DNA of 64,000 nucleotides from HGM04593 sp045634365 (GTDB taxonomy: Bacteria > Bacteroidota > Bacteroidia > Bacteroidales > Bacteroidaceae), in the NCBI GenBank assembly GCA_045634365.1, contig JAZRAC010000016.1:1-64000 (forward strand), given 5' to 3'. Position numbers and translations under genes: made by a program. Positions within the stretch are counted from its first letter, which is position 1. Each line of letters begins with the position of its first letter. Of the stretch, positions 8,213-18,415 are shown piece by piece. Below the pieces are notes generated by a model. It saw nothing but the letters and a program-made list of their open reading frames with translations. It was not told the origin of the DNA and searched no databases.

Positions 8213-9742
8213 ATGAAATTAAGACATTTACAACAAGGCATTGCAATTGTCCTTGCCCTGATTCCGCTTGCAATTACAGCGCAATCTGAATTTACGGTGG
8301 TGGACAATGTGAGAGAGAACCCCGACAATGAACCGGCACCCGTGCATCCGGTTCCAAACAAACGACAGATTCTTTGGAACGAAACAGAGTTCTACGCCTT
8401 CTTCCACTATGGTATAAACACATATACCAACAAGGAGTGGGGCTATGGTGATGAGGATCCCAACCTGTTCGCACCCACAGCTGTACCCAACCCCAGACAG
8501 TGGCTCGAAGCCGCAAAGAGTGCGGGTATGAAGGGTGGTATCGCCGTTGTAAAACACCACGACGGATTCTGCTTGTGGCCCACAGCTACCACAACACATA
8601 ATGTATTGGCATCGAGCAACGCCAATGCACAAGCTACCAACATTCCCAAAGATTTTGCCGATGCAGCAAAGGAACTCGATATGAAATACGGTTTCTATGT
8701 ATCGCCCTGGGACCGCAACAGCGGATACTACGGCGACGGCACAAACAACTATGTGGAGAAACTCTTCATTCCCCAATGCAAAGAGCTTGCAGCCTACGGC
8801 GATGACCAGTTTGAAATGTGGTTCGACGGAGCAAACGGCGGCGACGGCTACTATGGCGGAGCAAGAACCACACGCAGCATCGACGCCAGCACCTATTACG
8901 ACATACCGAACTTGCGTTACGAAATTCACTCGATGTGCCCCAACTGTTTGATGTGGGGTGTGGGCGATGAGGCACGTTGGATTGGCAATGAAGCCGGCTG
9001 GGCTGGCGAAACCAACTGGCAGACACAGAACCGTCGCAGCCGTGGAGAAGCTCCCAACACCGAGGGTGCCGAGAACGGTTGGGCTTGGTTCCCAGGCGAG
9101 AGCGATGCCAAAGCTACCACAAAAGGATGGTTCTGGCACGAGGGCGAGGGCGTACTGTCGGCAGAGCGCCTGTTCCAGATGTACTTGGAGACCGTAGGCC
9201 GTAACGCCACACTCATTCTTAACCTCCCGCCCGACAAGAGCGGTTCATTGCCTGCTGCAACAGTCAACCGCATGAAGGAGCTTGGCAATATGCTTTCATC
9301 ACGCTTTGCCACCGACCTTGCAAAAACAGCAACCGTAACCGTTTCGGACACACGTACTGCCGGTGCTGCACGCAACTATGAGGCCGGCAACATGATTGAC
9401 GGTGACAAGGATACCTACTGGGCCGCAAACGACGGCAACAAGAGCGCAACCATAACATTTGCGTGGGACACACCCCAGACCGTGCGCTATGTATCTATGA
9501 TGGAGTACATCACACTGGGACAAAGAGTAAAGGGCTTCACCATTGAAACATCGGAAGATGGCGCAACCTGGACCAAACGTGGCGGCGGCATCAAATGTAC
9601 CACCATCGGTTACAAGCGCATAATACCCCTCAATGGCAGCACAACTGCCAGCTACGACAACGGATACACCGCAAAGTATGTACGCATAACCATTACAGAC
9701 AGTAAAGCGTGCCCTACACTGCACACAGTAAGCATCTTCTAA
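8213..9742 (+). CDS. Secreted alpha-L-fucosidase (GH29) with C-terminal F5/8-type domain
   Basis: 509 residues with a signal peptide ending about residue 23 (ITAQ). It hydrolyses terminal alpha-L-fucose from glycoconjugates. The GH29 barrel spans about 45-370: FFHYGINTYTNKEWG near the start, VKHHDGFCLWPT, and FEMWFDGANGGDGYYGG, in which D205 is the expected nucleophile. This last motif is typical of the subfamily that cuts alpha-1,3/1,4-linked fucose, so Lewis-type substrates are likely but inferred. From about 375 to the end is a discoidin-like (F5/8 type C, CBM32-like) domain with YEAGNMIDGDKDTYWAA. Unlike its two large neighbours it has no KGIYIINGKK-type tail; it ends directly after the discoidin fold. 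The next gene starts 3 nt downstream. Confidence 0.92.
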   Translation: MKLRHLQQGIAIVLALIPLAITAQSEFTVVDNVRENPDNEPAPVHPVPNKRQILWNETEFYAFFHYGINTYTNKEWGYGDEDPNLFAPTAVPNPRQWLEAAKSAGMKGGIAVVKHHDGFCLWPTATTTHNVLASSNANAQATNIPKDFADAAKELDMKYGFYVSPWDRNSGYYGDGTNNYVEKLFIPQCKELAAYGDDQFEMWFDGANGGDGYYGGARTTRSIDASTYYDIPNLRYEIHSMCPNCLMWGVGDEARWIGNEAGWAGETNWQTQNRRSRGEAPNTEGAENGWAWFPGESDAKATTKGWFWHEGEGVLSAERLFQMYLETVGRNATLILNLPPDKSGSLPAATVNRMKELGNMLSSRFATDLAKTATVTVSDTRTAGAARNYEAGNMIDGDKDTYWAANDGNKSATITFAWDTPQTVRYVSMMEYITLGQRVKGFTIETSEDGATWTKRGGGIKCTTIGYKRIIPLNGSTTASYDNGYTAKYVRITITDSKACPTLHTVSIF

Positions 9743-9745
9743 AAA

Positions 9746-12700
9746 ATGAGCATTATGAAAATCAACAGATATATATCATTCCTCGCAGCGTTGGCATTTC
9801 CATTTGCTGCAATGGCTCAAACAACAATAACGTTTGACACCGATGAGGCAGAATACAAATCTATCGGCGTGTATGACACCTGGGAAGAGTCGCCCTTCCG
9901 CACCAACGAGATGACCGGGCGCACCGCAGTCGTTACCAACTACCTGAACCAGGTTGACGACCTTTTGGGCGAAGCCCCCAATGCAACAGACAAGATGCTT
10001 GCCGTGCAACGTTCACGTTTCGGCAGCAACACATTCGGTGTTCGCATTGACCTTAAAGAACCAATTGACCTAACCCCCACTGCAAAGTATGTTCACGCAC
10101 TCATATACAAGCCCGTCGCAGGCCGCACAATGCTGGTGGGACTCGGCAAACGTAACGACCGCGAACAACAGCCACAGGACGTCGAGCAGTTCTGGGAGCT
10201 CTCTTCGACCGACCTTGTTGCCAACAAATGGCAGGATGCCGTTTACACCATAAAAGGTGCCGGCAACATAAGCATTTACAGCCTTGTATTCGTTGTTGAC
10301 TGCGAGGCACCCCACGACCTCACCGAGGACTTCATCGCCTACGTGGACCAGATTGAAGTAAACAACAGCCCTGTTCAGCGCATCGTTTACACCGACTACG
10401 CATTGAACTTCGAAGAGAACGCCAACAGCACCCACGGCTCACGCTGGATAAAGAGCATTGCATTCAACGGCTCGGCCGACGGCAACCGCGAGATTGTGCT
10501 CAACACAGCGTCGAACAAGAAGATGTACTACAACCGCACCGAAGACAAGCCCTTCGCTGCAAAAGCCGGTGAAACCATCACACCTACATTTACTATGAAC
10601 GGCAACTGGATGAACGGTTTTGTTTACATTGACCGCGGCAACGACGGCCGTTTCCACGCAAACGTGAACGATGATTTAAGCCTTGCCGATGGTTCCGACC
10701 TTATGACCTACTCATTCTACAATGGCAGCACCAATGGTGATGCAGCCGGCAAGAACAGTGCCGGTGCAACAATCTCCGGCGGCTCACGCAACGTGCTCAA
10801 CCCGCCCACGTTCCAAATTCCCGCCGACCTTGAAAATGGCATCTACCGTATGCGTTACAAGATTGACTGGAACAGTATAGACCCGGGTGGAAATTCAGAC
10901 CCCAACAACACCATCACTGCCAACGGCGGTGCAATAGTGGATGTTCTTCTGAACGTACACGGCGAAACAACCACAATCTCGGCTCACCAGCGTAACTGCG
11001 AACTCATTTCTGCCGAAACCGGAGAGGGCCTTGGCGGAACGGTTGTTCCCTTCGGAAAGAGCTACAAGATTAAGGTTGTTCCCTCGGGTGGCTTTGCATA
11101 CCGTGGCGTTACCATCGTTCACGGCTACAACATTGCAATCGACCCCAACCAGAACTATGCAATTACCAGCGAGCAATACATACACGGCAACAAACAGTAC
11201 TCTATCGACTACATTCCCGCCGACCTTTTTGACGATAATAACGAATATACCATTCCTGCCGAATATATCGACGGTGAGGTACACGTTATTGCCGATGTAA
11301 TTTCAGGACACAGCGTAAAGTACAAACACATTCTCGACGGTGAGATTGCGCACACAGAGGTTAAAATAACCACCAATGGCACATATCCAGCACCCACCGC
11401 CCCTTGGGGTATTACCCTTTCGGGCGTGCCCACAGGCAGCGTGACAGAAAATTGCACAAAAGAGATTACCGCCACATTCAACCCCGAAGTGCTCCCTTTT
11501 ACCGCAAACAAGGATTTTGCCACTGCCGAGAATTGGTACTATTTGACACTCGACAACAAATACCTCTTTTACGAAGCAGGGGCAACCAATATTCCTCTTA
11601 ACAAGACACAGGTGGACCGCAACAACAAGGATGCCTACACATTTGCATTCATAGGAAACCCTTATACAGGCTACCAGATTATGAACTACGCAGCCGGTGA
11701 GGGAAAAATTCTTTCATCGTCTACCACAATGATGGGAACCACAGGCGGCAACACATACCCTGTGATGACAACAACCCCCGTACCCGACGGCAACAACACC
11801 TATTGGATACCCACAAGCAGCACCAACGCCACAAACGGTTTTTATTTGGAGCAGAAAGGTTTTTCGAGCAATAGAATGAACAACCGCGACAACAAAGTAG
11901 CCTATTGGACAGCAGGTTACGGAGCCGGCTCCACATTTCTCGTAACAAAGAGAGATATGGGCAAACTTGGTGCGCTCGAAGATGCCATCGACGAAATAAG
12001 TTCACAGAATATTCTACCCGGAACCGACCCTGGCTATTACAACGAGGCCCCTGTGGCTGCCCTCTACAATGCAATGTACGAGGCAGGGTTGCTCAACGAG
12101 GAGAACAGCGAGAGTGAAATAACCGCCGCCGAAGAGGCTGTGCAGAGTGCCTACGACGCCCTTGCAACAGAAAAAGCGGCCCCCGCAGCCGGCAACTATT
12201 ATGTGATTAAAAGTGCCTTCCCAGGCTGGACAACAGGCGACAAAGGAATGTATAGCGACGGTAGCAATATCAAATGGAAAGATGTCGATTACACCGACGC
12301 CTCTTTCTATTGGTTGCTCGAAAAGATAGAGGGCGGAAAATATTTTTTTAAGAATGCCGGCGATTCAAAATATATGACCGGCAAAACCATGAGCGAAACT
12401 GCCCCCTCCACCGGTGCCACACTCACTTGGCTCGGCACAGGGCAATACAACATTATCTCCAACAGTGTAACTATGCACACCGAAGGGCACAGCAACGGTG
12501 CGGGAGAGAGTGGCAATATTGTAACTTGGGGAGGTGATGCAAACTCCTGCTCGGCGTGGTACCTGCTCACAGCCTCGGCACCCGAGAGTGTAGGAACCGT
12601 GGCCGCCACATACAACTACAAGAACAACGACAATGTATGGGCCACCGAAGAGAAGAGCCTCGCGGTAAACACCCCTTACGCTGCGCCCACAACCGCATTC

Positions 12701-13411
12701 GGAGCCGACGCAGCATCGCTTCAAGGTTATGGCCTTGTGCGCTCATCGCAAAGCAATATCAATGTACTTTGTACTCCCAATGGTGAGCTTCCTTTTGAAT
12801 TTGAGCAGGAGTGGAGCAACGAGGGTGCGTGGTACAATATCTCGCTCAAAGGTGCGTACCTCTTTTACGCCGACGGACAGACATATATACCTCTTAACAA
12901 AAGCAGTGTCGACGAAAATGATATAAACTCCTACGCATTCTCGTTCATAGGTAACCCCTACGCAGGCTACAAAATTATGAACTATGCTGCCGGAGAAGAA
13001 AAAATTCTATCATCGTCCACCACAATGGCAGGAACAACCGGTGACAGCACCTTCCCCATTATGACAGAAGAGACTACCCTCCCCGCCACCAACAACACCT
13101 ACTGGATTGCCACAAAAAGCACTAACGCCACAAATGGTTTTTATCTTAACCAGAAAGGGTATGCAAGCAACCGTATGAACAGCCGCGACGGCAAGCTCGC
13201 CTATTGGACCGGTGGTGCCGACAATGGTTCAACATTCCTTGTAACACAATGTGAGATAATCCCCAACGACGATACAACAGGAATCGAAGAGATTGCAGAG
13301 GGTGTAGACGGTGGCGAAAATACCATTTACGACCTTTGCGGCCGCAAGGTGAACAAGATTACTGCAAAAGGTATCTACATTATAAACGGTAAAAAACAGA
13401 TTGTGCAGTAA
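9746..13411 (+). CDS. Large secreted modular protein, no catalytic domain recognised
   Basis: 1221 residues, or 1218 if the ATG at 9755 (MKINRYISF) is used; the signal peptide ends in AMAQ. A ligand-binding-like beta domain (about 25-195) is followed by a GEVED-like stretch (about 225-405) with GFVYIDRGNDGRF. Then come two copies of one ~150-residue module (about 588-735 and 1018-1165), each with GNPY.GY.IMNYAAGE.KILSSSTTM. Between them are a helical FIVAR-like linker and a trefoil-like segment. The end carries YDLCGRKV and GIYIINGKK, the same tail as the GH20-GH33 protein. No glycosidase motif is visible, so I infer a surface glycan-binding or adhesive role. It starts 3 nt after the fucosidase stop and is surely co-transcribed with it. 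Confidence 0.8.
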   Translation: MSIMKINRYISFLAALAFPFAAMAQTTITFDTDEAEYKSIGVYDTWEESPFRTNEMTGRTAVVTNYLNQVDDLLGEAPNATDKMLAVQRSRFGSNTFGVRIDLKEPIDLTPTAKYVHALIYKPVAGRTMLVGLGKRNDREQQPQDVEQFWELSSTDLVANKWQDAVYTIKGAGNISIYSLVFVVDCEAPHDLTEDFIAYVDQIEVNNSPVQRIVYTDYALNFEENANSTHGSRWIKSIAFNGSADGNREIVLNTASNKKMYYNRTEDKPFAAKAGETITPTFTMNGNWMNGFVYIDRGNDGRFHANVNDDLSLADGSDLMTYSFYNGSTNGDAAGKNSAGATISGGSRNVLNPPTFQIPADLENGIYRMRYKIDWNSIDPGGNSDPNNTITANGGAIVDVLLNVHGETTTISAHQRNCELISAETGEGLGGTVVPFGKSYKIKVVPSGGFAYRGVTIVHGYNIAIDPNQNYAITSEQYIHGNKQYSIDYIPADLFDDNNEYTIPAEYIDGEVHVIADVISGHSVKYKHILDGEIAHTEVKITTNGTYPAPTAPWGITLSGVPTGSVTENCTKEITATFNPEVLPFTANKDFATAENWYYLTLDNKYLFYEAGATNIPLNKTQVDRNNKDAYTFAFIGNPYTGYQIMNYAAGEGKILSSSTTMMGTTGGNTYPVMTTTPVPDGNNTYWIPTSSTNATNGFYLEQKGFSSNRMNNRDNKVAYWTAGYGAGSTFLVTKRDMGKLGALEDAIDEISSQNILPGTDPGYYNEAPVAALYNAMYEAGLLNEENSESEITAAEEAVQSAYDALATEKAAPAAGNYYVIKSAFPGWTTGDKGMYSDGSNIKWKDVDYTDASFYWLLEKIEGGKYFFKNAGDSKYMTGKTMSETAPSTGATLTWLGTGQYNIISNSVTMHTEGHSNGAGESGNIVTWGGDANSCSAWYLLTASAPESVGTVAATYNYKNNDNVWATEEKSLAVNTPYAAPTTAFGADAASLQGYGLVRSSQSNINVLCTPNGELPFEFEQEWSNEGAWYNISLKGAYLFYADGQTYIPLNKSSVDENDINSYAFSFIGNPYAGYKIMNYAAGEEKILSSSTTMAGTTGDSTFPIMTEETTLPATNNTYWIATKSTNATNGFYLNQKGYASNRMNSRDGKLAYWTGGADNGSTFLVTQCEIIPNDDTTGIEEIAEGVDGGENTIYDLCGRKVNKITAKGIYIINGKKQIVQ

Positions 13412-13438
13412 ACAATCGCACAGTACACAATATCTATC

Positions 13439-13480
13439 TGGCGGTGACCTAAAATAAAATTAGGTCACCGCCATTATTTT
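13439..13480 (+). terminator. Terminator of the fucosidase operon
   Basis: TGGCGGTGACCTAA (13439-13452) pairs with 13460-13473 around a 7-nt loop and is followed by TTATTTT. The 14-bp stem is perfect. Confidence 0.85.
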
Positions 13481-13629
13481 GAGGTTGAATAACACCTTTT
13501 TTGCAATCTAAACGGCAACAAATTATATAAAATTCAAAAAAAAGTGCGAAATTTGTAGCATATTTGTGTAATTTAGAGAAAAACAGACGCCGTAAATAAT
13601 AAAGCAGGAAACACTGCGTTAAAAGAATA

Positions 13630-14571
13630 ATGAAAAAGTTACTCATATTCCTCATTATCTGCACCTGTGCGCTATCAAAAGTAAGTGCGCAGTATGATGT
13701 GCATTTTACACACTATTGGAATATGCTCAACTTTTACAACCCTGCCGGTGCCGGCGCAACAGGGAAATTATGGGGCTATGCAGCATACAGCAACCAAATG
13801 TCGGGCTTCGAGAATAACCCCAAAAGTATGCTCATAAACGTAGATGCCCCAATTCCTTTTGTGCGTGGCGACCACAATCTTGGAATAGGCGCACTGAACG
13901 ACCAAATAGGTCTTTTTACCAATCAGCACGTTTATTTGAACTATGCATACGGGTTCAAGCTGTTTGGCGGGCGATTAAAGACAGGCTTGCAAATTGGTAT
14001 TCTCAACTGCGAGTTTGAAAACAAGAACCTCGACCTTGGCGAGGACAACAACGACCCTGCATTCCCCTCGGGAAGTGCCGACGGAAACAAGTTCGACCTT
14101 GGCTTCGGACTGCTCTATCAGCACAACCATTTTTATGTGGGAGTATCGGCCTTCCACCTTACCTCTCCTCTTGTAGAACTTGGCGAGAGGAACGAAATTC
14201 AGATAGACCCGTTTTATAATTTTACTGCCGGAGGCAATATTCCGATAAAAAACACGTTTATATCTATACAGCCCTATGTTCAAGTGATGACCGACTTTGT
14301 TTCTTGGCGAGCCGACCTCACCGCAAAGGGCACCTACACTTATAACGACAAAGAGTATTTCGCAGGGGTAACTTACAGCTACGACACCTCTGTGGCACTG
14401 TTTTTAGGAATTGAATTTATGAACGTGACCGCCAGCTACGCCTACGAATTATTTACCTCGGGAGTGGGAGCAAAGAACGGGAACCACGATATTCTTTTAG
14501 GTTATAAAATGGACTTGAATATATTTAAGAAGAGTAAAAATAAACATAATAGTATAAGAATGTTGAAATGA
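13630..14571 (+). CDS. porP: PorP/SprF family type IX secretion outer-membrane protein
   Basis: 313 residues with a signal peptide (cleavage about residue 21, VSAQ) and a beta-barrel body rich in alternating aromatic strands. The start of the mature protein, YDVHFTHYWNMLNFYNPAGAG, is the conserved opening of PorP/SprF proteins. These are outer-membrane partners of the type IX secretion machine and often act with particular cargo. It is the first gene of the secretion operon; its stop overlaps the next start (ATGA). No well-spaced promoter was found in 13482-13629; only partial -7-like boxes such as CATATTTG at 13559-13566 are present. The family call is strong; whether it is the general PorP or a cargo-specific SprF paralog cannot be decided, though its place before gldK favours PorP. 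Confidence 0.88.
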   Translation: MKKLLIFLIICTCALSKVSAQYDVHFTHYWNMLNFYNPAGAGATGKLWGYAAYSNQMSGFENNPKSMLINVDAPIPFVRGDHNLGIGALNDQIGLFTNQHVYLNYAYGFKLFGGRLKTGLQIGILNCEFENKNLDLGEDNNDPAFPSGSADGNKFDLGFGLLYQHNHFYVGVSAFHLTSPLVELGERNEIQIDPFYNFTAGGNIPIKNTFISIQPYVQVMTDFVSWRADLTAKGTYTYNDKEYFAGVTYSYDTSVALFLGIEFMNVTASYAYELFTSGVGAKNGNHDILLGYKMDLNIFKKSKNKHNSIRMLK

Positions 14572-15998
14572 TGAAAAAGATAATTTATCTGCCAATGATT
14601 CTTCTGGCACTCGTTATTGCGTCGTGCCTGAGCCCCCGCAGTTTCGGGGATATTAACGGAGGAGAAGTTACAGGAGTGGGCCGCACATCAATAAACGAGC
14701 CTACCCCCTTTGGAATGGTTCTTATTGAGCGCGGCTCAATAAAAGTGGGAGAAGAGAATGCCGACTCTTTGTGGGGAACATCGGCTCCCGTGAAAGATAT
14801 TTCGGTTGACGCCTTCTGGATGGACGAGACAGAGGTTTCCAATGCAAAATATCGCCAATTTGTATTCTGGGTGCGCGACTCCATTATCCGCGAGCGCCTT
14901 GCCGACCCTGCATACGGCGGTGATGAGACCTTTAAAATTACAGAGGACGAATATGGAGAGCCCATCGAGCCCTATCTCAATTGGAAAAAGCCTATACCTT
15001 GGAGCAAGCCTTCCGAGGATGAACTTCGCGCCATTGAGAGCGTCTATATAACCAACCCCATCACAGGAGAGAAGATGCTCGACGCCTCGCAGATGAACTA
15101 TCGTTACAGCATCTACGACTACACACAGGCTGCATTGCGCAAAAATCGCCTGAACCCCGAGGAGCGTAACCGCAACACCGATATTCCCACCGACTACGAT
15201 GCTGTGATAATGGTATCAAAAGATACTGCATACATCGACGACGAAGGTATGATTATAAACGAAACAATCACACGCCCACTCTCGAACCAGTATGATTTTC
15301 TGAACACATATATCGTAAACATCTACCCCGACACGACCTGTTGGGTGAACGACTTTCCCAATGCCAACAACGAGGTTTATCTTAACCTCTATTTCAACCA
15401 CCCCAACTACAACAACCACCCTGTGGTGGGAGTAAGCTGGGAGCAAGCCAACGCATTCTGCGCTTGGCGCACCGAATATCTGCTCCGCGGGCTTGGCGCA
15501 CAGGCACGTTGGATACAGCGCTACCGCCTTCCCTCGGAGGCCGAGTGGGAATATGCTGCACGAGGCAAGGAGGGAAACAAATTCCCTTGGGAGAGCGACG
15601 ACACAAAGAGCGACAAGGGGTGCTATTATGCCAACTATAAGCCGGGCGAAGGTAACTACACCAAGGATGGAAGCCTTATAACATCGCGTTGCGGAATATT
15701 CTCGGCCAATTCCAACGGACTCTACGATATGGCAGGAAACGTTGCCGAGTGGACCTCGACCGTATACACAGAATCGGGCGTGTTGCAAATGAGTGATATG
15801 AACCCCGACCTGCAATACAGAGCAGCAAAGGAGGACCCTTACAGTATGAAAAAGAAGGCCGTGCGTGGCGGTTCGTGGAAGGACGCTGTACGTTTCATTC
15901 AAGGTGCCACTCGTAACTATGAATATCAGAATGAGTCGCGTTCATACATCGGCTTCCGTTGCGTGCGCAGCTATGCAGGTGTTGAGAGAAGAAGATAA
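14568..15998 (+). CDS. gldK: Type IX secretion lipoprotein GldK/PorK
   Basis: 476 residues with a lipoprotein signal (LVIASC; Cys near residue 20). The rest is a formylglycine-generating-enzyme (SUMF1/C-type-lectin-like) fold: VDAFWMDETEVSNAKY, VSWEQANAFCAWR, RLPSEAEWEYAARG, DMAGNVAEWTS and VRGGSWKD appear in the usual order. GldK forms the large periplasmic ring with GldN under the outer membrane. A long charged insertion (about residues 110-270) separates the two halves of the fold, as is usual for GldK. The first ATG (14568) overlaps the preceding stop codon; a second ATG at 14571 is equally possible. Confidence 0.93.
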   Translation: MMKKIIYLPMILLALVIASCLSPRSFGDINGGEVTGVGRTSINEPTPFGMVLIERGSIKVGEENADSLWGTSAPVKDISVDAFWMDETEVSNAKYRQFVFWVRDSIIRERLADPAYGGDETFKITEDEYGEPIEPYLNWKKPIPWSKPSEDELRAIESVYITNPITGEKMLDASQMNYRYSIYDYTQAALRKNRLNPEERNRNTDIPTDYDAVIMVSKDTAYIDDEGMIINETITRPLSNQYDFLNTYIVNIYPDTTCWVNDFPNANNEVYLNLYFNHPNYNNHPVVGVSWEQANAFCAWRTEYLLRGLGAQARWIQRYRLPSEAEWEYAARGKEGNKFPWESDDTKSDKGCYYANYKPGEGNYTKDGSLITSRCGIFSANSNGLYDMAGNVAEWTSTVYTESGVLQMSDMNPDLQYRAAKEDPYSMKKKAVRGGSWKDAVRFIQGATRNYEYQNESRSYIGFRCVRSYAGVERRR

Positions 15999-16036
15999 TA
16001 AAAGAAGTAAAATAATATAACAGAACAATATAAGCT

Positions 16037-16774
16037 ATGGGTAAATATAAAAATGCAATAAGACGAATTCAAGCATTTATGGATTCGGCAAGAGGAAAAA
16101 CCATCCTTAACTACTTGTATAGCTGGGGTGCCGCAATCGTTATCTTGGGTACTTTATTCAAACTGACACACATTGCAGGTGCCAACCTTATGCTCTTCGT
16201 GGGTATGGGAACCGAGGTTATAGTATTCTTCTTCTCGGCATTCGAGCGTCCTTATGATGTTGCTATCGACGAACAAAAAGAGGAGGCTGCCGAAGCTGCT
16301 GCAATGGGAGCGCAACTGAATGTTAGCGGTACACCGTTGAGTGGCGGTACCATTGTAATAAATGGCAATATAGGAGGTGGCAAGGCTGTTGCCGCACAAG
16401 GCACAACCGTAATTGGCAGAGCGGGCGCATCGGCCGCAATCACAGGCAACCCCGACCTTATACCTCAAATGGACAAGGTTACAGAAGAGTATATTGAAAA
16501 GGTGCGCACACTAAACGAGGCCATTAAACATATTTCGGAACAGGCAAACACTCTTGGCCAGAATATGGAGGAGATGGAGACACTCGCCCGCAACCTAACA
16601 GGCATAAACGCACTCTACGAGGCACAGTTGCGCAGTGCGGGTAATCAGGCCTGTGCAATAGACCAAGTAAACGAGCAGACAAAGAAGATGGCACAACAGA
16701 TAGAGGAGCTGAATTCAATGTATGCCCGTATGATACAGGCTATGACCACAAATATGAACCAGACAAAACTTTAA
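16037..16774 (+). CDS. gldL: Type IX secretion inner-membrane motor protein GldL/PorL
   Basis: 245 residues. Two transmembrane helices near the N terminus (about 23-45 and 50-75), the first after LNYLYSWGAAIV, contain the family's membrane-embedded charged residues, with the glutamate at GMGTEVIVFF. The cytoplasmic part ends in a coiled coil (EEYIEKVRTLNEAIKHISEQ and onward). GldL surrounds the periplasmic GldM shaft and is powered by proton flow. Between helices and coiled coil is a glycine-rich stretch (GGTIVINGNIGGGKAVAAQG) that I do not associate with the family. Located 38 nt after gldK. Confidence 0.92.
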   Translation: MGKYKNAIRRIQAFMDSARGKTILNYLYSWGAAIVILGTLFKLTHIAGANLMLFVGMGTEVIVFFFSAFERPYDVAIDEQKEEAAEAAAMGAQLNVSGTPLSGGTIVINGNIGGGKAVAAQGTTVIGRAGASAAITGNPDLIPQMDKVTEEYIEKVRTLNEAIKHISEQANTLGQNMEEMETLARNLTGINALYEAQLRSAGNQACAIDQVNEQTKKMAQQIEELNSMYARMIQAMTTNMNQTKL

Positions 16775-16786
16775 GAACGAGCAACA

Positions 16787-18364
16787 ATGAAGATAAAAAA
16801 ACAAAGAGTCTCTCCACGTCAGAAGATGATAAATCTTATGTACGTTCTTCTGATGGCGATGCTTGCACTTAACGTATCTTCGGATGTGCTCAACGGCTTC
16901 AACCTTGTGGACAGAAGCCTCTCAAAGAGCTCGGAGAATGCCGGCAAGCAGAATGAGATTCTCTACAAGGACTTTGAGTCTTTTATGGCACAAAACCCCG
17001 AGAAGGTGCGCGAGTGGTATAATCGTGCCACACACGTTAAAGCTATTTCCGACTCGTTGTACACATTTGCCGACCAGCTGAAAATGCGCATAGCAAAGAA
17101 GGCCGATGGAAAAAACGGCGACTACAACAACCTTGTGAACCGCGAGGACTTGGAAGCATCGACCTATGTGATGCTCGCACCCGGCAGCGGACAAGGGCAA
17201 AAGCTCTATGATGCCATCACCAAATATCGCGAAGAGATACTCTCAATGGTAACCGACTCCACACAGAAGGAGGTTATAAAGAGCAGTTTCAGCACCGAGG
17301 TTCCCCGACGCGATATTTCCCTGTTGAAGAATTGGCAAGAATACCACTTCGAGAATATGCCTGCCATTGCAGCCATCACTCTGCTAACCAAACTGCAAAA
17401 TGATGTACGATACGCCGAAGGTGAGGTTCTGCACACGCTTGCACGCAACATAGACGTGGGCGACGTGCGCGTGAACCAGATACGTTCGTTGGTTATCCCT
17501 ACATCGCGCAACGTGGTACGCGGCAGCGAATTCTCGGCACAGATAATTTTGGCAGCAGTGGATTCTACCCAGCGTCCGGCAATATACATCGACGACAAAC
17601 TGCTCGAAACAGAGAATGGAGAATACTCCAAGCAGTGCAACACCACAGGCGACTATACACTGAATGGTTATATGCTTGTGAGCGACGGAGCCGGCATTCA
17701 GACACGTTACGACTTTTCGCAAAAGTACACGGTTGTGGAACCTACCGCAACTGTCAGTGCCTCGCTTATGAACGTGCTATACGCAGGCTATGAGAACCCT
17801 GTAAGCATTTCGGTTCCGGGAGTTCCCAGCAATAAAATATCGGCAAGCATTGCAAGCGGACAGGGAACCATTAAAAGCGATGGAGCCGGTGGCTACATTG
17901 TTATACCCACAAAAGTGGGAGAGGATATAGCCATAGGCGTAACCGCACGTAACGAAGAGGGCCGCAACCAGAGTATGGGACAATACACTTTCCGTGTAAG
18001 ACAGTTGCCCAACCCCACCCCCTTCATCGAGTATAAGGACAAGGATGGAAACACACAGCGTTACAGAGGCGGCACGGCATTCAGCAAGCAAGCGCTTATG
18101 TCGACCGACGGCATTGTGGCAGCCATCGACGATGGATTGCTGAACATAGGCTTCAAGGTGCTATCTTTCGAAACTGTATTCTACGACAATATGGGTAACG
18201 CAATCCCCTTGCTGTCACAAGGAGCAAACTTCACCACCCGCCAGAAGGATATGTTCCGCAACCTGAGCCGTGGCAAACGCTTCTATATATCGCACGTGAG
18301 AGCCATAGGCCCCGACAATATAGAGCGCCTGTTGCCAACCTCGCTCGAAGTAATTATAAACTAA
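16787..18364 (+). CDS. gldM: Type IX secretion motor shaft protein GldM/PorM
   Basis: 525 residues. One N-terminal helix (about 18-35, MINLMYVLLMAMLALNVSS) carries the typical start of GldM proteins and anchors the protein in the inner membrane. The remainder is a helical first periplasmic domain followed by beta domains (about 220-525). GldM dimers couple the GldL motor to the GldK-GldN ring. Length matches the family. It starts 12 nt after gldL. Confidence 0.94.
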   Translation: MKIKKQRVSPRQKMINLMYVLLMAMLALNVSSDVLNGFNLVDRSLSKSSENAGKQNEILYKDFESFMAQNPEKVREWYNRATHVKAISDSLYTFADQLKMRIAKKADGKNGDYNNLVNREDLEASTYVMLAPGSGQGQKLYDAITKYREEILSMVTDSTQKEVIKSSFSTEVPRRDISLLKNWQEYHFENMPAIAAITLLTKLQNDVRYAEGEVLHTLARNIDVGDVRVNQIRSLVIPTSRNVVRGSEFSAQIILAAVDSTQRPAIYIDDKLLETENGEYSKQCNTTGDYTLNGYMLVSDGAGIQTRYDFSQKYTVVEPTATVSASLMNVLYAGYENPVSISVPGVPSNKISASIASGQGTIKSDGAGGYIVIPTKVGEDIAIGVTARNEEGRNQSMGQYTFRVRQLPNPTPFIEYKDKDGNTQRYRGGTAFSKQALMSTDGIVAAIDDGLLNIGFKVLSFETVFYDNMGNAIPLLSQGANFTTRQKDMFRNLSRGKRFYISHVRAIGPDNIERLLPTSLEVIIN

Positions 18365-18415
18365 TATAGACGGAAGAAAAAACGTCACAAACAATAAGGA
18401 TAAAAACCAAGAGTT

